Assembly (NCBI GenBank): GCA_002722705.1
Contig: PBMP01000061.1
Span: 1-64,000, forward strand
Direction of reading: 5' to 3'
DNA length: 64,000 bases
Source of the DNA: Pseudobdellovibrionaceae bacterium
GTDB lineage: Bacteria > Bdellovibrionota > UBA1018 > UBA6935
Shown: in pieces, positions 17,230-26,217 of the stretch
How positions within the stretch are numbered: the stretch's first letter is position 1
How the letters are laid out: every line of letters starts with the position of its first letter
Notes under the pieces: model-generated
The model's database searches: none
What the model was told of the DNA's origin: nothing
The model's input: only the letters and a program-made list of their open reading frames with translations
Program-made: the position numbers and the translations under genes

Positions 17230-18296
17230 AAAATCAGTCCTTTCATTTTTTCTATGACTTGACCTGGAGTGATTTCAGTCATGCAGCGATGTTTTTCGAA
17301 TTTACAATCATGAAGGGCGCACCAAGGAGGCATTCCTTCGAGATGATCTTTACGACAATTTAGGTTTTCAATGTATAAGTAAGGGTGGTTTTCTTTTGAA
17401 TAAGGATGCCATTCATAGGGGTCTTCTGGTCCCATCAGGGTAAGAGTTCGGGTGCCGCTGGCAATTGCAAGATGTTTTAAACCAGAATCGTTTCCAATGT
17501 ATAATGCAGTTTTACTCAATAAATAAGAAATTTCTCGTAAGTTTTGATTATGAAAATGTTGAATTTGGCTACTTTTATCAAAATCTTTAAGAAAATTCTT
17601 TGAAAGTATTTCTTCCCCAGGTCCTGTAAATAGAAAAACGCCATGAGTTGAGTTTTTCAACCATTCGGTAGTCACTTCTTTGTAATACTGAAGAGGCCAT
17701 TGTTTTGTTGGGCGACTTGCTCCAATTCCTAAGCCAATCCATTTTTCTTTTATATCGAGTGATTCAAATTTTTTTTCTACAAGAGATTTTGTTTGATCAG
17801 AGATCTGTATTTTTATTTCTGGTGGAGTAAATTCTAATCCAAGGGCTCGTAATGTATCTGCGTCTCTTTCGATTGCGGGTTTTACGATTCCTTTACCTTC
17901 AATGGTGACGGTGGAGTATTTATTTTTGTCTTTGTGTCCATGAAAATGAATGGATCTCATTTTACATCCTGTAGCAAGTGCAAGAGTTGCACTTGAAGGA
18001 CTTGCATGAAAATTTAAAACCCATGAATATTTTTCTTTTCTTAATTTAAAGCCTAGTTGTGCAATTGCTTTTGCGCGAGAGGGAACTTGTTTGAATCGCG
18101 TGTAAGGCCAAACTTTATGTACTCGAGGGTCTTCTTCTAAAAGAGAGTTCCATGGAGTCGAGACAACGACGTCTATCTGGGCACTTGGAAATCGACGATG
18201 AAGAATCTCAATCATGCTGGTAAGCAAGACGGTGTCTCCCATCGATCTTAATTTAATAAGAAGGATCTTTTGTGGATTCGGATTAAGTTTAACCAT
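17226..18296 (-). CDS. Family 9 glycosyltransferase (heptosyltransferase)
   Basis: A 356-residue ADP-heptose:LPS heptosyltransferase-like protein. The N-terminal domain starts ILLIKLRSMGDTVLLTSM, the hallmark of the family. The donor-binding C-terminal domain has GLGIGASRPTKQWP and YIGNDSGLKHLAIASGTRTL. This is the first gene of the downstream-reading cluster, which implies heptose-containing LPS core. Which heptosyl step it performs (WaaC, WaaF or WaaQ) is not decidable by eye. Confidence 0.85.
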   Translation of the reverse strand: MVKLNPNPQKILLIKLRSMGDTVLLTSMIEILHRRFPSAQIDVVVSTPWNSLLEEDPRVHKVWPYTRFKQVPSRAKAIAQLGFKLRKEKYSWVLNFHASPSSATLALATGCKMRSIHFHGHKDKNKYSTVTIEGKGIVKPAIERDADTLRALGLEFTPPEIKIQISDQTKSLVEKKFESLDIKEKWIGLGIGASRPTKQWPLQYYKEVTTEWLKNSTHGVFLFTGPGEEILSKNFLKDFDKSSQIQHFHNQNLREISYLLSKTALYIGNDSGLKHLAIASGTRTLTLMGPEDPYEWHPYSKENHPYLYIENLNCRKDHLEGMPPWCALHDCKFEKHRCMTEITPGQVIEKMKGLIL

Positions 18297-18499
18297 TGGT
18301 TTTGCATCATACCACCGTCATTAAAGACTTCAATTTGGAAAACAGTATAAAAATGCTCTTCTAAAAAAAGAAGTATAAAGCATTTAACTTGTTGTTTTTA
18401 AAAATAAAAAAAAAGTTACTTTCATTTTACAAAATAAAAACTCAACGCTATAACGCATAGCGTCCTCATAAGGGGGGACAGAAAAGAGGGATTAGGGTG
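18297..18499. promoter_or_regulatory. Divergent intergenic region with an inverted repeat
   Basis: About 200 bp between the divergent heptosyltransferase and lipoprotein genes. It is very AT-rich. At 18445-18463 there is a 7-bp inverted repeat with a 5-base loop (ACGCTAT-AACGC-ATAGCGT), unusually GC-rich for the surroundings. It lies 37-55 bases before the lipoprotein ATG, so it may be an operator or a 5'-leader hairpin. No clear promoter hexamers could be fixed. Confidence 0.35.
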
Positions 18500-19630
18500 A
18501 TGCGGGTGATCTCATCACTTTTTGGGGCGATTCTCTTGATTTCGTGTCAAGAGCCGACTCAATGGGTAGATTATTATCATGAATTTTCAGAAGATGGCGC
18601 TTGTGACTTTTTGGTGACACAGGCAGGTCAAGCAGTCTACTCTTCTGACTCTCATCAGAAAAGTCTTTTTGAGCGCCATCCAATGGGTTCTGATTGTTTG
18701 GATTTACTCAAGGCCTATATTCAGCCTCGATTGAGCCCTCAGGTGATTTCTCAAGGTGAGGCATTTAAAAATAAAATTTATGAAGTATTCTACATTTTTT
18801 ATGCCTATCCTCTTCGTTTTGAAAATAGTTTAGGTGAAGAAAAAATATTTCAAAAGGCAGATTTTCCGAAAAATTCTTATACCTGTGTTTTTCATGCAAA
18901 CGATCCAGCATTGGAGCCTTGTTCTTTTTCAGAAAAACCAGGATTACCAGATCGAAATGAGGCAAAGACGGATTTTTATTTAATGAATGATCCGCAAAAG
19001 AATATTAACAAATCACTTTTTAATTATGTAATGAACCGAATTGTTGAAATTGATTTTGTAGAAAATATTGATGCCATTGCAAAATTTAAAATAAAAAAAG
19101 GAAGGTTATCTCTTACAAGTTCTTGGTGGAATTCGGAACAAGAAGTTAATTCTCCTTTTTATCGTGCTGGAATTTTTCTTCATGAAGCAAGACATTCAGA
19201 GTTTGACCATACTTACTGTGATCAGAAAAATAAAAAAGATAAAAATTGTGACAATAATCTTGACGGTGCTTACGGTCTCCAAATTCAATATTTTTCTGCT
19301 TTAATTCATGAAGCAGGACGTTTTGCAGATTACAAATTTGATCCTCCATTATCAATGGTCGATTTTTTAACCTTAGGTAATCAAATGTGTGTTTATGCAA
19401 GAGACCGAGTGATCAATGATGAAGATATTTATCTCAGTTTTGAGGAAAAAGAATTAAATTGTGATCATTTTGCAATCTTAGATCTTCTTTTGTTTGAAGG
19501 AATTAAATGGTGGGAAATAGAAAAAGGACCTCTCTTGGGACCAGAGGATTCTTTTTCTTTAATTAGAAAAATTAGTTCTAATTTTAATTTAAAAATGGAC
19601 TGTGGGGATAATGATGAGGACTTTAATTAG
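18500..19630 (+). CDS. Lipoprotein with HExxHxxxxH motif, copy 1
   Basis: A 376-residue predicted lipoprotein: lipobox LLISC near residue 15. The ATG at 18500 follows GAGGG (18486-18490). It carries LHEARHSEFDH (HEARH at 19181-19195, third histidine at 19208-19210), a zinc-protease-like HExxH with a third histidine five residues on, then CDNNLDGAYGLQIQY. It is about the same length as, and clearly homologous to, the next gene, which it overlaps by 20 bp. I do not recognise a family. A metalloprotease is possible but not shown; the shared motif in two diverged copies argues for function. Confidence 0.65.
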   Translation: MRVISSLFGAILLISCQEPTQWVDYYHEFSEDGACDFLVTQAGQAVYSSDSHQKSLFERHPMGSDCLDLLKAYIQPRLSPQVISQGEAFKNKIYEVFYIFYAYPLRFENSLGEEKIFQKADFPKNSYTCVFHANDPALEPCSFSEKPGLPDRNEAKTDFYLMNDPQKNINKSLFNYVMNRIVEIDFVENIDAIAKFKIKKGRLSLTSSWWNSEQEVNSPFYRAGIFLHEARHSEFDHTYCDQKNKKDKNCDNNLDGAYGLQIQYFSALIHEAGRFADYKFDPPLSMVDFLTLGNQMCVYARDRVINDEDIYLSFEEKELNCDHFAILDLLLFEGIKWWEIEKGPLLGPEDSFSLIRKISSNFNLKMDCGDNDEDFN

Positions 19631-20747
19631 TGTAGTTTTTTTGTGTTTTCTTTTAACTTCTTGTTTGTATACAGAGCATTGGACGGATTACTATGAAATT
19701 ATAGATTCTTCTGAGGTTTGTAATACTGACGTTGTTACTTATTCTTATTATGCTGGTTCTGTAGAAAAAAGAATGGATACTCTTTTTGATTCTTTTGAAA
19801 CAGGAGAACAATGTAAAGAACTTATTGCTGATATTCTTTGGGATAAATTAGATAAAACGATGGAATATGTACCTATAGGATATATGGATAAATTATATGA
19901 AGCGGTTTTTGTTTTATATCATTACCCAATCCAGTTAGAGAATTATAAGGGAGAAGAAAAAGTTCTAAGAGTGAGAGATTATACAGCTGGTTTTACTGAC
20001 TGTATTTTAAATCCAATGGAAAAAGGAAATTCGAAAAAGTGTAATTTTTTTAAAGGTGCTTATCCTATGGATTATGAAGAAAGTTTTCATGACACCGTTC
20101 CTGAAGATCGGAGTCGAATTTATAACAAAGGAATTATAAATTATATTCTAAATCGATATGGAATGATTGTTTATCAACCGGTTATTCGAGGAAAGGCGAG
20201 TGTAAATGCTTCTTATCAAAAAGCAAATAGAATGCTTACGCTTTCAGATAATTTTTGGCCAATTACAGAAACAAATGTAAGCCCTTTTGTTCGTGCAGTT
20301 TTGTTACTTCATGAAGCAAGGCATGCAGAGATTGAGCATGTACCGTGTAATGAAAAGGAAAAAAAAGATGGAACAGCTAACTGTGATGCTCATCTTGATG
20401 GATCTTATGGAGTTCAGATTCAGTATTTAAATGCATTAATGAATGCTGAAGGAGCTCATCGCTTAAAGAAACAACCTCAAATTTTATCTAAAGCAGATGT
20501 AGATCTTTCTGGAGAGAAACTTTGTACATTAACTAGAATTAAATTATTAAATGAGCCAGAGGTAAAGTTAGAGTTTTCACAAGATATTTCTTGTAATCTA
20601 TACAGGGAAACGGACTATTTAAAAATAGCAGGTAGTCTTCCCTTTGGAGAAGATGAAAAACCTCAACGAACTCCTTTAAGTGATTCTCGTGAAGCCTTTG
20701 ATTTTCATGAATGTGGAACAAATCAAAATTTAGAATCAAATGAATAG
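19611..20747 (+). CDS. Lipoprotein with HExxHxxxxH motif, copy 2
   Basis: A 378-residue paralogue of the preceding gene. Signal peptide and lipobox LLTSC are present. The two ATG codons at 19611 and 19614 lie inside the end of copy 1, and either may start. Shared with copy 1: an opening (E)HWTDYYEI against QWVDYYHE, the motif LHEARHAEIEH (HEARH at 20310-20324), and CDAHLDGSYGVQIQY. Elsewhere the two differ greatly, so the duplication is old and the histidine and LDG-YG-QIQY blocks are under selection. The end overlaps the opposing gene by 25 bp. Confidence 0.65.
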   Translation: MMRTLISVVFLCFLLTSCLYTEHWTDYYEIIDSSEVCNTDVVTYSYYAGSVEKRMDTLFDSFETGEQCKELIADILWDKLDKTMEYVPIGYMDKLYEAVFVLYHYPIQLENYKGEEKVLRVRDYTAGFTDCILNPMEKGNSKKCNFFKGAYPMDYEESFHDTVPEDRSRIYNKGIINYILNRYGMIVYQPVIRGKASVNASYQKANRMLTLSDNFWPITETNVSPFVRAVLLLHEARHAEIEHVPCNEKEKKDGTANCDAHLDGSYGVQIQYLNALMNAEGAHRLKKQPQILSKADVDLSGEKLCTLTRIKLLNEPEVKLEFSQDISCNLYRETDYLKIAGSLPFGEDEKPQRTPLSDSREAFDFHECGTNQNLESNE

Positions 20748-21367
20748 ATGTGTTTTACATCGATATGATTAAATCTCATATGTTTGAGTTTCATTGAAGA
20801 AAGTTGAAGAATAAGTTTTTGATGTTTTGTTCGGTCTTGATGTCTTACTTTTTTTATTTCATTGATAATAAATGAAGACATCTCGGCTGGATGAAAACAG
20901 AATCCTTTTGAGAATTCGTAATTTCCCTTAAAGGGTATAATTCGAGCTTCGAAAATATCCCCTCTTGAAAAGCCTTTGTAAAAGTGAGTGTCGTTGACTC
21001 GATATTTTTTTTTAGAAAACAGGTCTTCTACAATAAATGTTTTTTTATTCCAAGAAAGCCTGTTGAGTTTAAATATTGAATATTGAGTTTCACAGAAGTC
21101 TTTATAAATTTTTCTTTCTTCGTCTGACCAATTTTTTTTATTTTTTTGAAAAAAAATTTTGATCGGAGGTAGATCAACTTTTGGTAGGTCTCTGTCAAAT
21201 AAATACCAATCCATGAAGATAGACATTCGTTGTTCGTATTCGATATCATCTTCGTATACGATTCCTGCCTTTTCAAAGTACTCTTCTTTGGCATCAAATA
21301 CTTCTTTGTAATAAGGTCCGGTAGTGAATTCTTGTATTAATGGGTCAAGATAAGACTGCATATTCAT
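20723..21367 (-). CDS. Conserved-looking protein of unknown function
   Basis: A 214-residue soluble protein with no signal peptide or membrane segment. It is rich in lysine and aromatic residues, with stretches such as IFMDWYLFDRDLP and HFYKGFSRGDIFEARIIPF. I do not recognise the family. The MDWYLFD-RDLP layout and the later compact beta-rich part suggest a folded enzyme or binding domain. ATG at 21367 or 21361. It may be transcribed separately from carA, whose stop lies downstream by about 10 bp relative to this gene's start. Confidence 0.55.
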   Translation of the reverse strand: MNMQSYLDPLIQEFTTGPYYKEVFDAKEEYFEKAGIVYEDDIEYEQRMSIFMDWYLFDRDLPKVDLPPIKIFFQKNKKNWSDEERKIYKDFCETQYSIFKLNRLSWNKKTFIVEDLFSKKKYRVNDTHFYKGFSRGDIFEARIIPFKGNYEFSKGFCFHPAEMSSFIINEIKKVRHQDRTKHQKLILQLSSMKLKHMRFNHIDVKHIYSFDSKF

Positions 21368-21376
21368 AAGTAAAGT

Positions 21377-22495
21377 CTAACTCATGTATTCAATAAATTG
21401 ATCAAATAAATTTTGAGAGTCATGAGGGCCCGGACATGCTTCTGGATGATATTGGACTGAAAACGCTTTTAAGTTCTTGTCTTCAATTCCTGAGAGAGTC
21501 CCATCGTTGAGATGGGTGTGGGTAATTTGAATCTTTGGGGAAAGACTTTGAGGGTCAACGGCATATCCATGGTTCTGAGAGGTAATTTCAACTTTTTCTC
21601 TTTTATGATTCAGTACATGTTGATTTGCACCTCGGTGTCCGAACTTCATTTTAAATGTTTTTCCCCCTAAGGCGAGTGATAGAATTTGATGTCCCATACA
21701 GATCCCAAAAAGAGGAACTTTTCCCAAGAGGTTCTGAACGGTATTGACTGCATAAGGAGCGGCGCTTGGATTTCCAGGTCCATTTGATAGAAAGACGCCG
21801 TCAGGTTTTTTCTTTAAGATTTCTTCAGCAGAAGTTTGTGCGGGTACAATTTCTATTTCGCATCCACGATGACATAAACTTCTTAAAATATTATGTTTCA
21901 CTCCAAAATCCATGGCAATGACTTTATATTGAGTTTTGCTGGGTTTGTCCCAAAAGTAAGGCTGAGAGGTTGTTACTTCTGAAATTAAGTCTCTGTTTTC
22001 AAATGAAGGAAGAGAATTTAAAATATTTTGAGCTTGAGAAAGTTCTGATTCATCTACAATGATTGCGCGTATTGCTCCTTGAGATCGAATCCATCGAGTG
22101 AGTTCACGTGTATCAATATCCAATAGGCCTGTGACACCATTTTCAGTCAGATAGGATTCTAAACTTTGTGTCGATCTCCAGTTTGAAGGAGTTTCACAAA
22201 GTTCATGAATGAGAAATCCTGCGGGCCAAGCTTTTTTGCTTTCGAAATCTTCAGGGTTAATTCCTGTATTTCCAATGTGAGGATAGGTCATACAAACCAT
22301 TTGTCCGTAGTAAGAAGGGTCAGTTAAAATTTCTTGATATCCTGTCATTGAGGTATTGAAAACAATTTCTCCAAAACCACGATCTGAGCTTCTTCCATCA
22401 GTAGAAGGAGGTGCTCCAAATAAAAAACCATCAAAAATTTTTTCAGAGGACTGATTCCGTGACTCTAATACTAAATATCCTTTTTTACGGTCCAT
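21377..22495 (-). CDS. carA: Carbamoyl-phosphate synthase small chain
   Basis: A 372-residue glutaminase subunit of carbamoyl-phosphate synthase, providing ammonia for pyrimidine and arginine synthesis. The N-terminal CarA domain has FGEIVFNTSMTGYQEILTDP. The class I amidotransferase domain has the nucleophile Cys266 in FGICMGHQ and HPEACPGPHD at the end. Length is normal. It overlaps pyrB by 11 bp. The partner gene carB is not adjacent and must lie elsewhere. Confidence 0.96.
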   Translation of the reverse strand: MDRKKGYLVLESRNQSSEKIFDGFLFGAPPSTDGRSSDRGFGEIVFNTSMTGYQEILTDPSYYGQMVCMTYPHIGNTGINPEDFESKKAWPAGFLIHELCETPSNWRSTQSLESYLTENGVTGLLDIDTRELTRWIRSQGAIRAIIVDESELSQAQNILNSLPSFENRDLISEVTTSQPYFWDKPSKTQYKVIAMDFGVKHNILRSLCHRGCEIEIVPAQTSAEEILKKKPDGVFLSNGPGNPSAAPYAVNTVQNLLGKVPLFGICMGHQILSLALGGKTFKMKFGHRGANQHVLNHKREKVEITSQNHGYAVDPQSLSPKIQITHTHLNDGTLSGIEDKNLKAFSVQYHPEACPGPHDSQNLFDQFIEYMS

Positions 22496-23420
22496 TGTTA
22501 TTTTTCCATTTTTTTGATTCTACTGGGTTTAGGAGATAAGAAAGAAGGGCCATTCGTAAATAAAGGCCATTACGAACTTGTTCATGAATTAAGCACTGGG
22601 GGTGTTTGAGGGCGGATTCACAGAGTTCAATTCCCCAGTTGACGGGGCCAGGATGAAGAAGGTAGGGGCGTTTTATTTTTTTCAATTCAGATTCACGAAA
22701 AGTGTAATTTTTTAAGTAGTCATCATTAGTAGTGTGATTTTCCATGCGTTCTTTTTGAACTCTAAGACACAAGATGGCATCAAAATCATTAATGAATGAT
22801 TTCCAGTCTTTCGTAATTGATTGTTTCGCCCAAGAAGGAATCCATTCTTCGGGGCCAGCAACTTTAACGTTATAGTTTAAAATTTGAGAGAGTTCGTAGT
22901 GAGAGCGTGCCACTCTACTGTGAAGGATGTCACCAAGAATAAGAATTTGTTTTCCTTCAAGTGAATTCCATTTTGATTTTAACGTGAGAGAATCAAGAAG
23001 AGCTTGGGTAGGGTGAGCAACGATTCCATCTCCAGCGTTTACAACAGGTAAAATATGATATTCAGCTATTTTTTTTGAAAAGTCGTCATTCGAATGTCTT
23101 GAAATAATCGCAGAAATTTCAAGTGCTTTTAAAGTGTGAAGCGTTTCTTCAAAAGACTCTCCTTTTGCAAGACTTGATTCTTGAGGTTTAAAATCAATAG
23201 GGAACCCTCCAAGCTTATGTATGGCTTGTTCAAATGAAATTCGAGTACGAGTTGAATTTTCAAAAAAACAAAGTGCAATCGACTTCTCTTTGAGGAGTAA
23301 AGGAGATGAGTTTGTTGTCTTTAGTGCTTCAGCAAGTTCTAAAATGAATGTGATCGCTGTAGATTTGAGATCAGTGACTCGAGTGAGGTGGGAAAGACCC
23401 TTTGCGTCATTAAAAGTCAT
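22485..23420 (-). CDS. pyrB: Aspartate carbamoyltransferase catalytic chain
   Basis: A 311-residue ATCase catalytic subunit joining carbamoyl phosphate and aspartate. The carbamoyl-phosphate loop is FFENSTRTRISFEQ, followed by SLAKGES for the shared-site lysine, HPTQALLD, and HPGPVNWGIE near the end. Full length. It sits directly upstream of carA with an 11-bp overlap, giving a two-gene pyrimidine operon. No regulatory PyrI or attenuator was seen. Confidence 0.95.
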   Translation of the reverse strand: MTFNDAKGLSHLTRVTDLKSTAITFILELAEALKTTNSSPLLLKEKSIALCFFENSTRTRISFEQAIHKLGGFPIDFKPQESSLAKGESFEETLHTLKALEISAIISRHSNDDFSKKIAEYHILPVVNAGDGIVAHPTQALLDSLTLKSKWNSLEGKQILILGDILHSRVARSHYELSQILNYNVKVAGPEEWIPSWAKQSITKDWKSFINDFDAILCLRVQKERMENHTTNDDYLKNYTFRESELKKIKRPYLLHPGPVNWGIELCESALKHPQCLIHEQVRNGLYLRMALLSYLLNPVESKKWKNNNGP

Positions 23421-23468
23421 CCGGACGATCTTAGCACTTTCGGAGGTCTGAGCAAGAAAATTTGTAAA

Positions 23469-24098
23469 CTAAAGAATAGGTGTAAAAATTCGAGAAAGCC
23501 TAAAACTGGGAAGTAATCCTGTGCTTTCAGATCGATCAGGATCAATCGATAGCCAGATCCAGCGTGCTTTGGCAACAATTAAGTTGTGGGGAACAACGGC
23601 CCAGTCTTTTTGGCTGACATCAAATTTTCGGTAATCACCTACTAAAAAGACATGATTTTTCTTTATCGTGATTTCTTCCATTTCAAAAAGAGGAGGTTCT
23701 AAACAAATTCGATACTTCAGTTTTTCTAGATTCTCTTTTCCGCAAGTTGCTTGTTCCCCTGCAGTAAAGGGAAGTGTCTTTTTATTACGAATGATGCGTC
23801 CTTTTTGGATAGAGATGGTATCTCCAGGAAGACCAAGGACTCTTTTTACAAAATGAAGATCTCCATGTGCGGTTCCTTTGAAAACAACAACATCGCCTAG
23901 TTTTGGAAGTTGATCTTTGTAATTCCATTTTGAAACAAAGATCAAATCCCCAGATTGAAGGGTGGGAGTCATGACTTCATTTGGAATACGAAATGCTTCG
24001 ATAAAAAAAGTACGAATGATCATTGCAAAAAAAACTGCAAGAACAACCGCACTTCCATAGTCTTTGAAGTTCTTCTTTAAAATTTTACGATTTTTCAT
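23469..24098 (-). CDS. Signal peptidase I homologue lacking the catalytic serine
   Basis: A 209-residue protein of the LepB (S26) family with one N-terminal membrane segment (about residues 15-33) and normal fold signatures: HFVKRVLGLPGDT with the general-base lysine (Lys85) and LVGDYRK in place of the usual GDNR-type motif. The nucleophile motif is altered. Where active enzymes have IPSGSM, this one reads IPNEVM, placing valine (residue 42, codon at 23973-23975) at the serine position. It directly follows lepA with a 1-base overlap, the classical lepA-lepB pairing. It is either inactive as a protease or the host of a second function; an active signal peptidase is expected elsewhere. Confidence 0.82.
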   Translation of the reverse strand: MKNRKILKKNFKDYGSAVVLAVFFAMIIRTFFIEAFRIPNEVMTPTLQSGDLIFVSKWNYKDQLPKLGDVVVFKGTAHGDLHFVKRVLGLPGDTISIQKGRIIRNKKTLPFTAGEQATCGKENLEKLKYRICLEPPLFEMEEITIKKNHVFLVGDYRKFDVSQKDWAVVPHNLIVAKARWIWLSIDPDRSESTGLLPSFRLSRIFTPIL

Positions 24099-25894
24099 TA
24101 CTCGACTTTTAAAACTGCTAAGAATGCTTCTTGAGGAATTTCTACATTTCCTACTTGTTTCATCCGTTTTTTTCCTTCTTTTTGTTTTTCTAAAAGTTTT
24201 CTTTTACGGGAAATATCACCACCGTAACATTTAGCAGTTACATTTTTTCTGAGTGCCGATAGATTTTCTCGTGCAACAATTTTAGAACCAATTGCCGCTT
24301 GAATTGCGATATCGAACATTTGACGGTCAATAAGCTCTTTCATTTTTTTGGCTAATTCTCTTCCTCTGAATGCAGCTTTGTCTCGATGAATCATGACAGA
24401 AAGTGCATCGACTTGGTCTCCGTTGATTAAGATATCAAGTTTGACCATGTCTGAAGGACGGTAATCGTTCAATTCGTAGTCCATGGAGGCATATCCACGG
24501 GTCGCACTTTTTAATCGGTCGAAAAAATCAAAAACCATTTCATTGAGTGGAATATCATAGGTCATCGTTACGCGGTCACTTCCAGAATAGTCTAGATCAA
24601 TTTGAATACCTCTTCTTTCAACTAAAAGGGTCATTACTGATCCTACGTATTCTTCTGGAAGATGAACCACCAGTCGAATGTAAGGTTCTTCGATGCTTTC
24701 AATTAAAGTAGTATCTGGAAGTTGGGATGGGTTATCAATCATTAAGACTTCACCGTTATTTTTAGTGACTCGGTAAACAACTGAAGGCGCTGTAGTGATA
24801 AGCTCTAAGTCATATTCTCTTTCAAGTCGCTCTTGAATGATTTCCATATGAAGGAGCCCTAAAAAACCACATCGAAACCCAAACCCTAGAGCGTTTGAAG
24901 TTTCAGGTTCAAATGAAATAGCAGCATCATTGAGTTTTAGTTTTTCCAGTGCTTCTTTGAGGTCGTTATAGTCATCAGAAGAAATGGGGTAAAACCCACA
25001 GAAAACCATTGGCTTTGCTTCTTTAAATCCATCAAGAGCTTCCGTCTCAGGATGCTTTGGATCTGTAATGGTGTCTCCTACTTTCATATCGGCAACGTCT
25101 TTAATTCCGCAGATGACAGCACCGACTTCTCCACTGCTGAGTTCTTTGAGGTCTTCAAATTTTGGGGTGTAACTTCCAATTCGAACCACTTCAAATGTTT
25201 TTTGCGTATGGTAAAGGTGGATCTTTGTCCCTTTTGTGATTCGTCCTTGGAAAACTCGAACTAAAGCAACAACACCTTGGTATGGATCAAACCAGCTATC
25301 AAAAATTAAAGCCTTAAGAGGTTCGTCATCTAAATCTTGTGGGGGAGGAAAATTTTGAATCACTCCTTCTAAAACATCTTCGATGCCAATCCCACTTTTT
25401 GCACTACAGTAAATTGAAAGTTCAGTGTCTACAACACCGATAACATCATCAATTTCTTTTTTTACTCTTTCTGGGTCAGCTGCAGGTAAGTCAATTTTAT
25501 TAATTACCGGAAAAATTTCGAGATCATTTTCCAATGCGAGATAAACGTTTGCAAGAGTCTGAGCTTCTACTCCTTGAGCAGCATCCACAACAAGAATGGC
25601 TCCTTCACAAGCGGCGAGGGATCGAGAAACTTCATAAGTAAAGTCAACATGTCCAGGAGTATCAATAAGATTTAAAACGTAAGTTTCACCATTTTTTGAT
25701 TTGTAATTTAAACGAACGGTCTGCGCTTTAATCGTAATTCCACGTTCTCGTTCAATATCCATATTGTCTAAAAACTGTTCAGCCATTTCTCTTGAGGAGA
25801 CCGTCTGTGTTTTTTCCAAAATTCGATCAGCGAGAGTCGATTTTCCGTGGTCGATATGAGCAATGATACAAAAATTCCTGATGTTTTTAGGCAT
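24098..25894 (-). CDS. lepA: Elongation factor 4 (LepA)
   Basis: A 598-residue ribosome-associated GTPase. The G1 motif is [10 protein letters not shown]3 is DTPGHVDF, and G4 is [10 protein letters not shown]. The C-terminal LepA-specific domain includes [30 protein letters not shown] chose ATG at 25894 ([10 protein letters not shown]) because it gives the standard N terminus; an earlier start would add 12 unconserved residues. The stop overlaps the start of the lepB-like gene. Confidence 0.97.
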   Translation of the reverse strand: MPKNIRNFCIIAHIDHGKSTLADRILEKTQTVSSREMAEQFLDNMDIERERGITIKAQTVRLNYKSKNGETYVLNLIDTPGHVDFTYEVSRSLAACEGAILVVDAAQGVEAQTLANVYLALENDLEIFPVINKIDLPAADPERVKKEIDDVIGVVDTELSIYCSAKSGIGIEDVLEGVIQNFPPPQDLDDEPLKALIFDSWFDPYQGVVALVRVFQGRITKGTKIHLYHTQKTFEVVRIGSYTPKFEDLKELSSGEVGAVICGIKDVADMKVGDTITDPKHPETEALDGFKEAKPMVFCGFYPISSDDYNDLKEALEKLKLNDAAISFEPETSNALGFGFRCGFLGLLHMEIIQERLEREYDLELITTAPSVVYRVTKNNGEVLMIDNPSQLPDTTLIESIEEPYIRLVVHLPEEYVGSVMTLLVERRGIQIDLDYSGSDRVTMTYDIPLNEMVFDFFDRLKSATRGYASMDYELNDYRPSDMVKLDILINGDQVDALSVMIHRDKAAFRGRELAKKMKELIDRQMFDIAIQAAIGSKIVARENLSALRKNVTAKCYGGDISRKRKLLEKQKEGKKRMKQVGNVEIPQEAFLAVLKVE

Positions 25895-26047
25895 GATTGC
25901 CACGTAACTTAACACAAGGGTAGGAGACAATCTAGCTGAAGTACTTCGAAGAAAGTCGCCTCTTTTGATCTCTATGAGAACTTTTTTGTTCGACTTTAAC
26001 TAAGAAAAACAAGGTATTTGAAAACAGTAAAGTTGATCTGTTTGATA

Positions 26048-26206
26048 CTATATAGAGAATGCCGATTCTATGAAGTAAAGTATAAATAATGGAAGTAAAA
26101 AAATCAGACTCTGTCCGAGTTCATTACAGATGCGTTCTTTAAGATAATGAATTTGCATACAACGTTTCCTTGTTGTTTGTTGTTGAGTTGTTCCCTGGTC
26201 ATCCAT
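26048..26206 (-). CDS. Possible small membrane protein
   Basis: A 52-residue open frame starting at ATG 26206, with AGGTGAG placed five or six bases upstream on that strand. The N-terminal half is polar and glutamine/threonine-rich (MDDQGTTQQQTTRKRC) and the C-terminal half is one long hydrophobic segment (SLIFLLPLFILYFIE), as in a tail-anchored small protein. It diverges from the methyltransferase gene, 11 bp apart. No homologue is recognised, so this is a weak call. The rest of 25895-26217 shows nothing clear. Confidence 0.3.
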   Translation of the reverse strand: MDDQGTTQQQTTRKRCMQIHYLKERICNELGQSLIFLLPLFILYFIESAFSI

Positions 26207-26217
26207 AAACTCACCTG

